Shown here in pieces: positions 15,739 through 24,534 of a DNA stretch of 64,000 bases. Position numbers and translations under genes: made by a program. Source of the DNA: PLA3 sp964592235 (GTDB lineage: Bacteria; Planctomycetota; Phycisphaerae; UBA1845; UTPLA1); NCBI GenBank assembly GCA_964592235.1, contig CAZQCF010000022.1, forward strand, positions 1-64,000. The letters are read 5' to 3'. The notes beneath the pieces were generated by a model. It was given only the letters and a program-made list of their open reading frames with translations. It had not been told where the DNA came from and searched no databases. Numbering within the stretch: the stretch's first letter is position 1; every line of letters begins with the position of its first letter.

Positions 15739-15791
15739 GTGTGGGACTGGCTAAGAGCCGGTCCGACACAGGCTATTAGCCGGTGCCACAC
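15739..15791. repeat. Inverted repeat with 15-base arms
   Basis: GTGTGGGACTGGCTA (15739-15753) and TAGCCGGTGCCACAC (15777-15791) are inverted copies with two mismatches, around a 23-base middle that includes AGAGCCGGTCCG. The form fits a dispersed palindromic (REP-like) element. Confidence 0.65.
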
Positions 15792-15817
15792 AAAGAAAGG
15801 TTTGTTCGGTTCCACTT

Positions 15818-15935
15818 AGCCCCGAGCGCCAGCGAGTGGGCTCCTTGCGTACGAAATGGGGCGAAAAATCTGAACTCATGGCGAGGGCTCCCACATGAGA
15901 ATGCATCGGGTGCCCGCTCGCTGGCGCTCGGGGCT
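15818..15935. repeat. Long-armed inverted repeat (AGCCCCGAGCGCCAGCGAG)
   Basis: Arms of 23 bases at 15818-15840 and 15913-15935 are inverted copies with a single mismatch, spaced by 72 bases. I associate this GAGCGCCAGCGAG motif with dispersed repeats in planctomycete genomes; that link is from memory and would need a genome search. Confidence 0.75.
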
Positions 15936-15974
15936 TGGATTGCATTCAAGCGGCGATGCGCGGACGATTGCGGC

Positions 15975-16739
15975 ATGGAAGCGATCATTCTCGCGGGCGG
16001 GATCGGCAGCCGACTGCAATCGGTCGTGGCGAATGTCCCCAAGCCGATGGCGGAAGTTGCCGGTCGGCCGTTTCTGGAATATCAGCTCGATTACCTCGCG
16101 TATCACGGTGTGCGACGTGTCGTGCTGGCGGTGAGTCACCTGCATGAGAAGATCAGCGGGCACTTCGGCTCGACGTATGGGGGAATGGAACTGGCGTACA
16201 GCATCGAACGCGAGCGTCTGGGCACCGGCGGCGGCGTGAAGCTGGCGATGGCGCAGGTCGGCGGCGACGATTTCCTCGTGCTCAACGGCGATTCGTTTTT
16301 TGATGCGCCGTTGGCGCAGTTAATGCAGCGGCACCGCGAACATGAGGCCTCGAGCCTGCGCCCATCCGGCTCCGCGGCGGATCGCGCGCAGGCCGCCCCC
16401 CACGACATGACCATCGCCTTGAAGCGCGTTCCGGATTGCAGCCGGTTCGGCAGCGTTGAGACGGATTCGAGCGGCCGGCTCGTCGGCTGGCGCGAGAAGG
16501 GAATCACCGGTCCCGGCGCGATCAATGCCGGGGTGTACGTCGTGCGCCGGGCGTTCATGGAGAGCCTGCCGCACGCAAGCGCGTTCAGCCTCGAGCGCGA
16601 CGTGATGGAGCGGGAGTTCGAATCGCGGCGGTTTGTTGCGGTTGAGAGCGACGGCTATTTCATCGACATCGGCGTGCCGGAGGAGTACGCCCGGGCGCAG
16701 ACGGAGCTGCCTCGCGTCGCGGCAAAATACCGGCGGTAG
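15975..16739 (+). CDS. hddC: D-glycero-alpha-D-manno-heptose 1-phosphate guanylyltransferase (HddC-like)
   Basis: 254 residues, nucleotidyltransferase (NTP_transferase) fold. The start ATG 15975 begins directly with the pyrophosphorylase signature (MEAIILAGGIGSRLQSV...PKPMAEVAGRPFLEYQ). FLVLNGDSFFD carries the metal-binding Asp, and the C-terminus has DIGVPEEYARA. The sequence follows HddC rather than GlmU or RmlA. It would activate heptose 1-phosphate with GTP to GDP-heptose. The presence of gmhA, gmhB and hddA in the same region supports this substrate. Confidence 0.88.
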   Translation: MEAIILAGGIGSRLQSVVANVPKPMAEVAGRPFLEYQLDYLAYHGVRRVVLAVSHLHEKISGHFGSTYGGMELAYSIERERLGTGGGVKLAMAQVGGDDFLVLNGDSFFDAPLAQLMQRHREHEASSLRPSGSAADRAQAAPHDMTIALKRVPDCSRFGSVETDSSGRLVGWREKGITGPGAINAGVYVVRRAFMESLPHASAFSLERDVMEREFESRRFVAVESDGYFIDIGVPEEYARAQTELPRVAAKYRR

Positions 16740-16769
16740 TTGAAAAGCAGTAGAGAAAGCCGTTACATA
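16740..16769 (+). promoter_or_regulatory. Candidate sigma70-type promoter before wzm
   Basis: TTGAAA at 16740-16745 and TACATA at 16764-16769 with an 18-base spacer, about 55 bases ahead of the permease start. It is the only such pair in the hddC-wzm gap. Confidence 0.3.
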
Positions 16770-16823
16770 TCGCCCCGGAGTGATGGAGCCGGGGGCGATG
16801 CGGTCCAAGTCGAGGCGTGGTGA

Positions 16824-17648
16824 ATGCGTTACGCGGCCGAGTTCGGAAAGTTCCTGTCTGACACGTGGCGCAGCCGTTGGCTGCTCTACGAACTGACCAA
16901 GAACGACTTCCGCGGGCGATACCTGGGCAGCGCGCTGGGCATCGTCTGGGCGCTGGTGCAGCCGATCGTGACGCTGCTCATCATGTGGTTCGTATTCGCG
17001 GTGATCTTTCCATCGTCAACGCAAACCAATGGTCGGCCGTTCGTGCTGTGGCTCATGGCGGGAATGATCCCGTGGTATTTCATCAGCGAGAGCCTTTCGG
17101 GCGGGACGAACTCCGTCGTGGAGAAGAGCTTTCTCGTCAGCAAGGTCGCCTTTCGCGTCAGCATCCTGCCGATTGTCAAAATATCATCGGCGATGGTCAT
17201 TCACCTGTTCTTCTTCGCGATCATGATCGTGGTTCTGATCGCCTATGGCCACCCGCCGGATCGCTACTATCTTCAGATACCCTACTTCTGGTTCGCCACA
17301 GTCATTTTTCTGCTCGGTGTGTCGTGGATCACGGCCGCCATGACGGTCTTCTTCCGTGATGTGGCTTACGCCGTCAGCGTCATGCTCCAGTTTCTGTTCT
17401 GGCTGACGCCGATCTTCTGGTCGCCCGAATTAATCGTTGAGCGCGGGCACCCGCGAATCGGCTTGCTGCTCAAGCTCAACCCCCTGCATTACCTCGTCGA
17501 GGGCTTTCGCGGCTGCGTCATTTACGAACGCTGGTTCTGGGAGCCGTACAAGAGCATGATCTACTTCTGGATTGTCACGGCCTTGCTCTTCTTCGGCGGC
17601 GCGGTCATCTTCCGTCGGCTGCGGCCGCACTTTGGTGATTTGCTGTAA
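16824..17648 (+). CDS. wzm: ABC-2 polysaccharide export permease (Wzm/KpsM/TagG family)
   Basis: 274 residues with six predicted membrane helices. The N-terminus LLYELTKNDFRGRYLGSALGIVWALVQPIVTLLIMWFVF is the usual amphipathic coupling segment and first helix of polysaccharide ABC-2 permeases. LMAGMIPWYFISESLSGG and FWLTPIFWSPELI are also typical. With the ATPase at 18376 it would form the channel that moves a lipid-linked polysaccharide across the inner membrane. Start ATG 16824 follows GAGGCGTGGTGA. Confidence 0.94.
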   Translation: MRYAAEFGKFLSDTWRSRWLLYELTKNDFRGRYLGSALGIVWALVQPIVTLLIMWFVFAVIFPSSTQTNGRPFVLWLMAGMIPWYFISESLSGGTNSVVEKSFLVSKVAFRVSILPIVKISSAMVIHLFFFAIMIVVLIAYGHPPDRYYLQIPYFWFATVIFLLGVSWITAAMTVFFRDVAYAVSVMLQFLFWLTPIFWSPELIVERGHPRIGLLLKLNPLHYLVEGFRGCVIYERWFWEPYKSMIYFWIVTALLFFGGAVIFRRLRPHFGDLL

Positions 17649-17660
17649 TTGAGGATCGGC

Positions 17661-18368
17661 ATGTTCGTTTACGCGCGCGTTTCGGAAATCGACCAGTGGA
17701 TTCTCTCCGGCGTCTGGAAGGCCGGGTGGGAGGATCAGTACGGCTGGGAGTATCCGTGGACGTACCAGAAGGTGCTGGAATACGCGACGCCGGGCGCGCG
17801 CGTGCTGGATGTCGGCGCGGGCACAGGCCAGATGGCGCAGAAGATCTTCGACGACGGACCGAACCTTGAAGTGCATATGATCGACACGAAAGAGGCGTTC
17901 GAAACGTCCGGCGCGTTCAAGCCGCAGCTCGTCTACCACGAGGGCCTGGTCGGCATCGGGCATACGATCACGCCGCGCTACTTCGACATCATCTACAGCG
18001 TCTCGGTGCTGGAGCACATTTACGAGGCCGGCGGCGAAGCGGGGATGATGAGCGCCCTAGAAGACATGAAGAACCTGCTGCGTCCCGGCGGTGTGATGAT
18101 TCACACGATGGACCTCGTGCTGGACCCGGAGGTTTATCGCCGCTGGATGGGTTTCTCGATTGAGCGGTTCATCACCGCGATCGGCATGGAGATTCTGCCG
18201 AAGTACCTCGGCCCCGCGCCGACGCGCGAGGCGATGCTGCTGGACCCGGATTTGTATTTCGTCAGCCCGGAGCGCGCGCACGCGATGCGCTGGTGCGGTC
18301 GAAACGTTGGGCTGGGTTACTTCCGCCTGACGGGGATCGGGTTCATCCTGCGAAAACCGGAGGCGTAG
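17661..18368 (+). CDS. SAM-dependent methyltransferase between Wzm and Wzt
   Basis: 235 residues; ATG 17661 follows GAGG with a short spacer. Motif I is ARVLDVGAGTGQMAQKIF, then VHMIDTKEAF, FDIIYSVSVLEHIYEAGGE and MKNLLRPGGVMIHTMDLV. The protein is soluble. Lying between permease and ATPase, it could be the enzyme that methylates the chain end recognised by the Wzt C-terminal domain, as in known capped O-antigens. That role is inference; a methylation of a sugar earlier in synthesis would also fit. Confidence 0.88.
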   Translation: MFVYARVSEIDQWILSGVWKAGWEDQYGWEYPWTYQKVLEYATPGARVLDVGAGTGQMAQKIFDDGPNLEVHMIDTKEAFETSGAFKPQLVYHEGLVGIGHTITPRYFDIIYSVSVLEHIYEAGGEAGMMSALEDMKNLLRPGGVMIHTMDLVLDPEVYRRWMGFSIERFITAIGMEILPKYLGPAPTREAMLLDPDLYFVSPERAHAMRWCGRNVGLGYFRLTGIGFILRKPEA

Positions 18369-18375
18369 CGACGCG

Positions 18376-19863
18376 ATGACCGCTGCCATGCCCGCCACCG
18401 ACGCAACCGCGCCGCCGCCCCCCACCGACGCCCCCCCGGTAATCGCCGTCAACGAATTGACAAAAGTCTATAAACTCTACGACAAGCCGACCGATCGCGT
18501 GCGCGAGGCCTTGAGCTTCATTCGCCGGAGCTATCACACGGCATTCAAGGCTGTCGATGGCGTGTCGTTCGATGTGCGCAAGGGCGAAGTGGTGGCCATT
18601 TTCGGGCACAACGGCAGCGGCAAGAGCACGCTGCTCAAGCTCATCTCCGGCGTGCTGACGCCGACCAGCGGAACGCTCCAAGTACGCGGGCGCGTTTCTG
18701 CCCTGCTCGAACTGGGCGCGGGCTTCAATCCCGAATTGACCGGGCTGCAGAACGTTTATCTCTACGGCTCGATGATCGGCTACGCCCGCCCGCAGATGGA
18801 AGAGCGCCTGGAACAGATTCTCTCGTTCGCGGACATCGGCGACTTCATCAACCGCCCCGTCAAGCTCTACTCCAGCGGCATGTTCTGCCGCCTCGCGTTC
18901 TCCACGTATATCCACGTCGATCCCGACGTGCTGCTCGTGGACGAGGTGCTGGCTGTCGGCGACATTCGCTTCCAGCTCAAGTGCCGAGACAAGCTGATGC
19001 AGCTCCGCGAGCGCGGCACGACCATCCTCTACGTCTCGCATTCCAATCCCGGATTCGGCGACTGGGCGATCATCATGGATCGCGGGCGCATCGTCGAACG
19101 CGGCCCACTGGCGAATGTCTGGGCGACGTACCACCGCCTGATGACCGACCGCGACAACGCCGCTGTGAACGCCGGCCGATCAAGCAGCGCGGAGGCGTTC
19201 GCTTCCGGTGCGACCAACATGAAGTCGGCCACCGTACGCACGGACATCGTGACGTCCGAGGGTTTCCTGCGCGATGCCGAAGAGGCCAAGCGCGCTATCA
19301 CGTTCAACGAGTCGAAAGCGTTTCTCGACCGCGTGGAGGGCGTTCGCTTCGGCTCGGGCGAAGCGCGTTTCGTGAACAGCGAACTGCTGGACGACAACGA
19401 CCAGCGCGTCACGACCGGCTCGTGGGGCCAGCGACTGCGCTATCGGCTGCACCTCCGCATCGACAAAGACGTGCCGTTCCTGTCGGCCGGGTTCATGATT
19501 CGCAACGCGCTGGGGCATCACCTGCTCGGGGATGAGACCTGGTCGCAGCGCGTGCCGCTGGTTGATCTGCACGCGGGCGATCGCGTCGTGCTCGAGTTCG
19601 CGTTTCATCTGAACCTGGCGGCGGGTGAATACACGATCACGCCGGGATCGAGCTATCGCAACGTGGAGATGCCGGGCGAGGTGGCGTACTACGACTGGAT
19701 CGACCACTGCGACACGATCGCGGTGACGCGGCATGGCCGGCCGTTCCACGCGTGGTATTATGTACCGACGCAGATCACCGGGCGGATCGACCGCGCGAGC
19801 GGCATCGCCCCGGAAAATGTGCAGGCGTCGGTTGAAAAGTTCGTGGGGATGTCGAAGTATTAG
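18376..19863 (+). CDS. wzt: Polysaccharide ABC exporter ATPase with Wzt C-terminal domain
   Basis: 495 residues. The ATPase domain (about 20-260) has Walker A GHNGSGKST (77-85), LELGAGFNPELTGLQNV, the signature-like LYSSGM, Walker B VLLVDEVLAVGD and the switch region YVSHS. Residues about 320-490 form the beta-sandwich that in Wzt proteins binds the modified non-reducing end of the polysaccharide (RFGSGEARFVNSELLD, LSAGFMIRNALGHHLLGDET). The presence of this domain predicts a capped substrate. Eight bases separate it from the methyltransferase. Confidence 0.94.
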   Translation: MTAAMPATDATAPPPPTDAPPVIAVNELTKVYKLYDKPTDRVREALSFIRRSYHTAFKAVDGVSFDVRKGEVVAIFGHNGSGKSTLLKLISGVLTPTSGTLQVRGRVSALLELGAGFNPELTGLQNVYLYGSMIGYARPQMEERLEQILSFADIGDFINRPVKLYSSGMFCRLAFSTYIHVDPDVLLVDEVLAVGDIRFQLKCRDKLMQLRERGTTILYVSHSNPGFGDWAIIMDRGRIVERGPLANVWATYHRLMTDRDNAAVNAGRSSSAEAFASGATNMKSATVRTDIVTSEGFLRDAEEAKRAITFNESKAFLDRVEGVRFGSGEARFVNSELLDDNDQRVTTGSWGQRLRYRLHLRIDKDVPFLSAGFMIRNALGHHLLGDETWSQRVPLVDLHAGDRVVLEFAFHLNLAAGEYTITPGSSYRNVEMPGEVAYYDWIDHCDTIAVTRHGRPFHAWYYVPTQITGRIDRASGIAPENVQASVEKFVGMSKY

Positions 19864-20034
19864 GGAGAATTGTGCATAGCGAAGTGCAAATGACGAAAAC
19901 AAGACACCTACTTATTGAGCACGCGGGGTGGTCGGTGAGCGACGGTGCCTTCGGGTCCAGCGAAAGTGCATCCTTCCTGCCCTGACGGAGCTTTCGCTAT
20001 TGACTATTCGCAATGTGCTATTTGGCTTAACAAA

Positions 20035-20610
20035 ATGGAAGACTTGATTTCAAAACTAATCGCCGAACATCGCGCCGCCCTGGACCGCATGGACGCCGCA
20101 CGGCGAGGCGAATTGCGCGAAGCGGCAACGCTGCTCATCGACTGCTTCAAGGCCGGCGGCGCGGTCTACGTCTGCGGCAACGGCGGTTCGGCGGCCGACG
20201 CCCAGCACATCGCCGGCGAACTCACAGGCCGCTATCTCCGCGAGCGAAAAGCGCTCAACTGCATCGCCCTCTCGGTCAACACGAGCAACCTCACCGCCAT
20301 CGGCAACGATTACGATTTCGAGCGCGTCTTTGCCCGACAGGTCGAGGCGCACGGCCGCAAAGGCGACGTGCTCTGGGCGATCAGCACAAGCGGCAAGAGC
20401 GCCAACGTGCTCCGCGCGATCGAGGCAGCGAAGAAGCTCGGCATGAAAGTGTTGGGCTTCGCCGGAGCAACCGGCGGGCCGATGGCGGCGCTGTGCGATG
20501 TGTGCTACCGCGCGCCGTGCGAGACGACGTACGGCATTCAGCAGTTGCATGAACTGGGCTATCACATCGTGTGCGATCTGGTGGAGCGCGTCATGGCGGA
20601 CGGAAAATAA
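20035..20610 (+). CDS. gmhA: Sedoheptulose 7-phosphate isomerase GmhA
   Basis: 191 residues, one SIS domain. VYVCGNGGSAADAQHIAGELTGRY, NTSNLTAIGNDYDFERVFARQVE and AISTSGKSANVLRAIEAAKKLG are diagnostic for GmhA. It turns sedoheptulose 7-phosphate into D-glycero-D-manno-heptose 7-phosphate, the first committed step to heptose. I start at ATG 20035 (MEDLISKLI) because upstream in-frame sequence is not protein-like. gmhB follows after two bases. Confidence 0.94.
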   Translation: MEDLISKLIAEHRAALDRMDAARRGELREAATLLIDCFKAGGAVYVCGNGGSAADAQHIAGELTGRYLRERKALNCIALSVNTSNLTAIGNDYDFERVFARQVEAHGRKGDVLWAISTSGKSANVLRAIEAAKKLGMKVLGFAGATGGPMAALCDVCYRAPCETTYGIQQLHELGYHIVCDLVERVMADGK

Positions 20611-20612
20611 CC

Positions 20613-21173
20613 ATGCCAGGCCGCGCTGTTTTTCTTGATCGCGACAAGACGCTCATCGACGATCCGGGCTATCTCGATCATCCCGACGGCGTGCGACTGC
20701 TACCCGGAGTCGCGGAGGGCCTGCGCCGACTGAAAGCGGCCGGGTTCCGGGTTGTCGTCGTGACGAATCAATCCGCGATCGCGCGAGGGAAAGTCACAGT
20801 TGCCGGACTGGAAACGATCCACGCCGAACTTCGGCGGCAACTCACCTCCGCCGGCGTCGAACTCGACGCAATCTATTATTGCCCCTACCACCCCGATGGA
20901 ACCGTGCCGCCCTACAACCGCGAGCATGATGAACGCAAACCCGCGCCAGGAATGCTGTTTCGCGCCGCGCGCGAAATGAACCTCGACCTCGCCAAGTCGT
21001 GGATGGTCGGCGACCGCCTGCGCGACATCCAGGCGGGCCACCGTGCGGGATGCCGCACGGTGCTCGTCCGCTCGGATTCAACCGAACCGGCGGAAGATTT
21101 CACCGGCCAGGATCGGCCGGACTTTGAGGCCGACGGCCTCCTCGCCGCCGCAGACATGATTCTGCACACCTGA
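20613..21173 (+). CDS. gmhB: Heptose bisphosphate phosphatase GmhB (HAD family)
   Basis: 186 residues. The HAD motif I is VFLDRDKTLIDD, where DRDGT is usual. VVVTNQSAIARGK is motif II and WMVGDRLRDIQAGHRAG is motif IV. The zinc site of E. coli GmhB (CxH...CxC) is here CPYH followed by REHDERKP, so the second Cys pair is replaced by His and Glu. It would remove the 7-phosphate of heptose 1,7-bisphosphate. Coupled to gmhA. Substrate call is strong by family and context. Confidence 0.92.
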   Translation: MPGRAVFLDRDKTLIDDPGYLDHPDGVRLLPGVAEGLRRLKAAGFRVVVVTNQSAIARGKVTVAGLETIHAELRRQLTSAGVELDAIYYCPYHPDGTVPPYNREHDERKPAPGMLFRAAREMNLDLAKSWMVGDRLRDIQAGHRAGCRTVLVRSDSTEPAEDFTGQDRPDFEADGLLAAADMILHT

Positions 21174-21274
21174 TCGCCGTCTGTTCGAGTCGGGCCAAGC
21201 CGGCCCGCCGTGGCGGGTCATGGCCCGGAATTACGCCGCAAACCCGCTATCCCCTCGACCACGTGGGCGGCGAA

Positions 21275-21302
21275 TTGCAGGAATGCCGCAATGGATTAGA
21301 AT
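21275..21302 (+). promoter_or_regulatory. Candidate promoter before the GT2 gene
   Basis: TTGCAG (21275-21280) and TAGAAT (21297-21302) with a 16-base spacer lie in the 229-base gap after gmhB, about 100 bases before the next start codon. Confidence 0.3.
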
Positions 21303-21402
21303 ACCTCCGGCGTGCGGGCGAGTTCGGTCATGGACGATGGCAACCGGTCCGCACGCAGTCAGGCCTCGCGTGCAAGGCGCGGCGCGCGCGGCGGAATCAT
21401 TC

Positions 21403-22206
21403 ATGGAAGCATCCCAGGCAGCTATTCCCAGCGATGTCGAACGCGGCCGATCCGGCCCGCCCGTTCTTTCGATCATCATCCCCGTGTTCAACGAGGTGAA
21501 GACGGTCCGGCAGGTGATCGAGAAGGTTCGCGCGGTGCCCTTTCCCGATCCGTTTGAGATACTCGTCGTGAATGACGGTTCGACCGACGGCAGCGAGCAG
21601 GTGCTGCGCGAGCTGCCGGCGTGGGACGACGTGCGCGTGCTGCATCACGAGCGCAACGCGGGCAAGGGCGCGGCCGTGCAGACGGCCCTGCGCGAAATTC
21701 GCGGGCAATACGTGGTGATTCAGGATGCCGACCTCGAGCTGAACCCTCACGACATGCTGCCGCTCTATGAAAAGGTTCGCGGGGGCGCGCCGGTCTGCTA
21801 TGGCTCGCGCTTCATGGGCGACAATCGTCGATTGCACGGCCGGTCCACCTATTGGGCCAACCGCATGTTGAACATGACGTGCAACATGGTCAACGGGATC
21901 CGGCTGACAGACATGAACACGTGCTACAAGATGATGCGCGCCGACGTGGCCCGGCGGCTGCACGTACAGAGCCGCGGCTTCGCCATGGAGCCGGAGATCA
22001 CGACCAAGCTCGCACGGCTCAACGTGCCCATCGAAGAACTGCCGATCAGCTACATCCCACGCGAAAAGTCCGAGGGCAAGAAGATTCGCGCGATGGACTT
22101 CTTTCGATATCTCCGCGCGATGGGTCGCTACCGATTCTCAAACTTTGACACGGGACCGGTCGCTACCCCACCGCCCTCTCGAGGCTCCTCTTCTCACCAA
22201 GCATGA
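21403..22206 (+). CDS. GT2 glycosyltransferase, DPM1/polyprenyl-phosphate type
   Basis: About 267 residues. LSIIIPVFNEVKTVRQVIEKV begins the GT-A domain, VVNDGSTDGSEQVL and VIQDADLELNP give the nucleotide- and metal-binding acidic residues. NGIRLTDMNTCYKMMRADV and EITTKLARL are typical of dolichol/polyprenyl-phosphate mannose synthases without a C-terminal membrane part. It may load a sugar onto a lipid phosphate that the next gene's membrane enzyme uses. ATG 21403 follows GGCGGAATCATTC; further in-frame starts lie upstream. The stop overlaps the next start (ATGA). Confidence 0.9.
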   Translation: MEASQAAIPSDVERGRSGPPVLSIIIPVFNEVKTVRQVIEKVRAVPFPDPFEILVVNDGSTDGSEQVLRELPAWDDVRVLHHERNAGKGAAVQTALREIRGQYVVIQDADLELNPHDMLPLYEKVRGGAPVCYGSRFMGDNRRLHGRSTYWANRMLNMTCNMVNGIRLTDMNTCYKMMRADVARRLHVQSRGFAMEPEITTKLARLNVPIEELPISYIPREKSEGKKIRAMDFFRYLRAMGRYRFSNFDTGPVATPPPSRGSSSHQA

Positions 22207-24530
22207 CCCAATACCTGACGAGCTTCCTGGGTTTCTGCTCGCTCGTTCAACTATGCGTCCTGCCGGGTTACCTGGTCTGTCGCATCCTCAAGCTGCGCGG
22301 CCGACTTGAGACCGCGCTGTTCAGCTTCGCGCTAAGCCTGCTCATTAACCACGCGCTGGTGGTCGGGCTCGTAGTCGCCGGCGCGTATCGCCCCAGCGTC
22401 TTGTACGGCATTCTCGTGGGCGAATTGACGCTTCTTGCGGCACTGGCCATCGCACAGCGGCGAGCGACGCCGCCCGCCGAAGCATGTTCAGCCGACTCGC
22501 AACTCCTGGTGCTGGACTCGCCGCAGTTTTCGTTCTTCAAACACGCGGCCTGGATCACGATCGCCGTCTATATCCGGCTGGCGTGGCAAAACGTCGGCAC
22601 GGTGTTCATGACCTGGGACGCGGTCGGCTCATGGAACCCCTGGGGCGTCTGGTGGGCCAAAGGCAGCATCCCGCGCATCTGGGGCACGTATCCGCAGCTC
22701 ATTCCGACGAGTTACTCTCTCACGTACGTCTTCATGGGCAACACCCAGGTGCAATTCTTCGCGAAGGGGATGCTCGGGCTGTTCCCGCTCGGCGCGCTGC
22801 TGGCCATCTATGAACTGGGACGGCGGCAACGCAGCGCCGGCATCCTCGTCGGCGTAACGCTCGCGGGCGTGTTGATGCACTACGTAAACGTCGCCAAGTT
22901 GGAGAACATGATGTTCTCCGGCTATGCCGACGTGCCGGTGTCGTTCTTCGTGACGATGGCGTTCTACTGCGTGCTCCGCGCGGGCGAGGAATCCCGCGCC
23001 GAGCGCGGGATCGGTCGCGGAGCGATAAAACTGATCTGGCTCGGCGCGATGATGTGCGTCGCGGCGTGCGTGACCAAGCAAACCGGCATGTTCATGGCCG
23101 CCGTCTATCCGGTGCTGCTCTGGGGGCTGGTCCTGCGACCGGCGGGGATGTCGATTCCTGATTCCGTCCGGCGGCTGTCAACCATGTGCATGGTGATGGT
23201 CGCGCTTGCGGCGCCGTGGTACGTGTATCAGCGACACATGATCGCCACGGGCCAAGCCCAGGACAACTGGGACGAGCTGTTCACAAACCTGCACAAGGAC
23301 CAGACATACGCTGGCCGCTTGCGGCACGGCATTCGCATGCTTCGCGGGGCGCTGCCATTCAACGACGCGTTGGGGTGCCTCGCGGTGCTACACCTGTTCT
23401 CCCTGCTGCGCCGCAACACGCGATGGTTGTACATTCTCGTGATCGCTCCAATGACGGTCATCTGGGCGGTGGGGTTCAGCTACAGCCTGCGCAATCTCGC
23501 GCTGGCCGTGCCGTTGATGGGGATGGCTGCGGGCGTGGGACTTGTGGAGCTGCTCGGTGTCGCGGGGTGGCTGGCGGCGCAGTTTGCAGGAGCGGAGTTC
23601 AGTTGGAGCGCAAGCCCCGTCCTTCAGCAAGATGCCAAGCCACTGTTGAGTGCTTCAGGCGCGGGAGGCGTGGCCGAAGCGCATCCAACGAACGGCGCAT
23701 GGGGTTGGGCGGGGGTGAAGCTTGCGATCCTGGTGATCGTTGTGGCGAGTTTCTCGCTGCCGCGAGATTGGCTGCTGGAACGCCAGACGGCCCTTCAACG
23801 CGAGGTCGGCGATCCATCGCTTAACAAGGTCCTTTACGAGTATCACGAGGGCCGGCCGCTGCGAGGGCTGATCTCCACGCACTACGCCGCGCTGAATTAT
23901 CTGCCGGGTTTTGAAAGCCGCGCGATCGGCCTGCCGATGGGCAGCTTCGAGACGTATGAGAAACATCGGGCAAGACCGGACGTGCATTACATCCTGATTC
24001 CCTCGTGGCTCGATCCGTCTTACAACCCGAAGATCGTCGAGGACGTTCGCCGCCGCATCGAGTCGAAAGAATACAAGTGCATCTATGACAAGAACGCCTG
24101 GCTGTACGTCCGCAAGATGACGCCGACGGCATGGGAAATGGACGACGCGCTGGCCCAGGCCGAGGCGCACGTTGCGGCCCAGCGATTCGACGAAGCCGTC
24201 GCGGTCCTCTCCGGCAGGCCGCTGGCGGAGGCGGAGTCCCCCGGCCGGGCCTATTACCTGCTCGCCTACGGCATGCATCACGGTTGGGCGCGGTCGCGCG
24301 CCGGGCGCGAGCCGCCGTTCGAGGCCGTCAATTACTACGCCAGCGCGATTGATCTGGGGATGCACGAGTTCTGGCCTCGATATCAACGAGGTTTGTTGCT
24401 CGCCCTCCTGGGCCGGCGCGAAGAGGCGATCCGCGACCTGAAGCGTGCCTTCGAGATCAAGCCCGATCATGACGGTGTGCGCAGCGCGCTCGCAGAGGTG
24501 CGGGCGGCGGCGGGCGGAAATGGAGCCTGA
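22203..24530 (+). CDS. Multi-spanning glycosyltransferase-like membrane protein with TPR tail
   Basis: 775 residues. About ten hydrophobic segments cover residues 1-540 (for example YLTSFLGFCSLVQLCVLPGYLV and MGMAAGVGLVELLGVAGWLAAQFA). WDAVGSWNPWGVWWAKG in the first large loop recalls the acidic catalytic loop of GT-C (GT39/GT83-like) enzymes. The last 150 residues are TPR-like (ALAQAEAHVAAQRFDEAVAVLSG, RREEAIRDLKRAFEIKPDHDGV). It probably uses the lipid-linked sugar made by the upstream GT2. Substrate unknown. The GT-C family assignment is moderate. Confidence 0.82.
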   Translation: MTQYLTSFLGFCSLVQLCVLPGYLVCRILKLRGRLETALFSFALSLLINHALVVGLVVAGAYRPSVLYGILVGELTLLAALAIAQRRATPPAEACSADSQLLVLDSPQFSFFKHAAWITIAVYIRLAWQNVGTVFMTWDAVGSWNPWGVWWAKGSIPRIWGTYPQLIPTSYSLTYVFMGNTQVQFFAKGMLGLFPLGALLAIYELGRRQRSAGILVGVTLAGVLMHYVNVAKLENMMFSGYADVPVSFFVTMAFYCVLRAGEESRAERGIGRGAIKLIWLGAMMCVAACVTKQTGMFMAAVYPVLLWGLVLRPAGMSIPDSVRRLSTMCMVMVALAAPWYVYQRHMIATGQAQDNWDELFTNLHKDQTYAGRLRHGIRMLRGALPFNDALGCLAVLHLFSLLRRNTRWLYILVIAPMTVIWAVGFSYSLRNLALAVPLMGMAAGVGLVELLGVAGWLAAQFAGAEFSWSASPVLQQDAKPLLSASGAGGVAEAHPTNGAWGWAGVKLAILVIVVASFSLPRDWLLERQTALQREVGDPSLNKVLYEYHEGRPLRGLISTHYAALNYLPGFESRAIGLPMGSFETYEKHRARPDVHYILIPSWLDPSYNPKIVEDVRRRIESKEYKCIYDKNAWLYVRKMTPTAWEMDDALAQAEAHVAAQRFDEAVAVLSGRPLAEAESPGRAYYLLAYGMHHGWARSRAGREPPFEAVNYYASAIDLGMHEFWPRYQRGLLLALLGRREEAIRDLKRAFEIKPDHDGVRSALAEVRAAAGGNGA

Positions 24531-24534
24531 CGCC

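Larger units (their letters stand above)
15585..15974. other. Repeat-rich intergenic region between divergent genes
   Basis: About 390 bases separate the minus-strand hydrolase from hddC on the plus strand. I see no coding signal. The stretch holds three separate palindromic elements (15646-15664, 15739-15791, 15818-15935), each listed on its own, and must contain the promoters of both transcription units. Confidence 0.6.

Noticed and set aside
15585..15975. CRISPR-like array
   Set aside because: The repeats are palindromic pairs of different sequence, without regular spacing or a repeated unit.
19864..20034. Repeated GCGAAxTGC and TTCGC fragments before gmhA
   Set aside because: The matches are too short and irregular to call an element.
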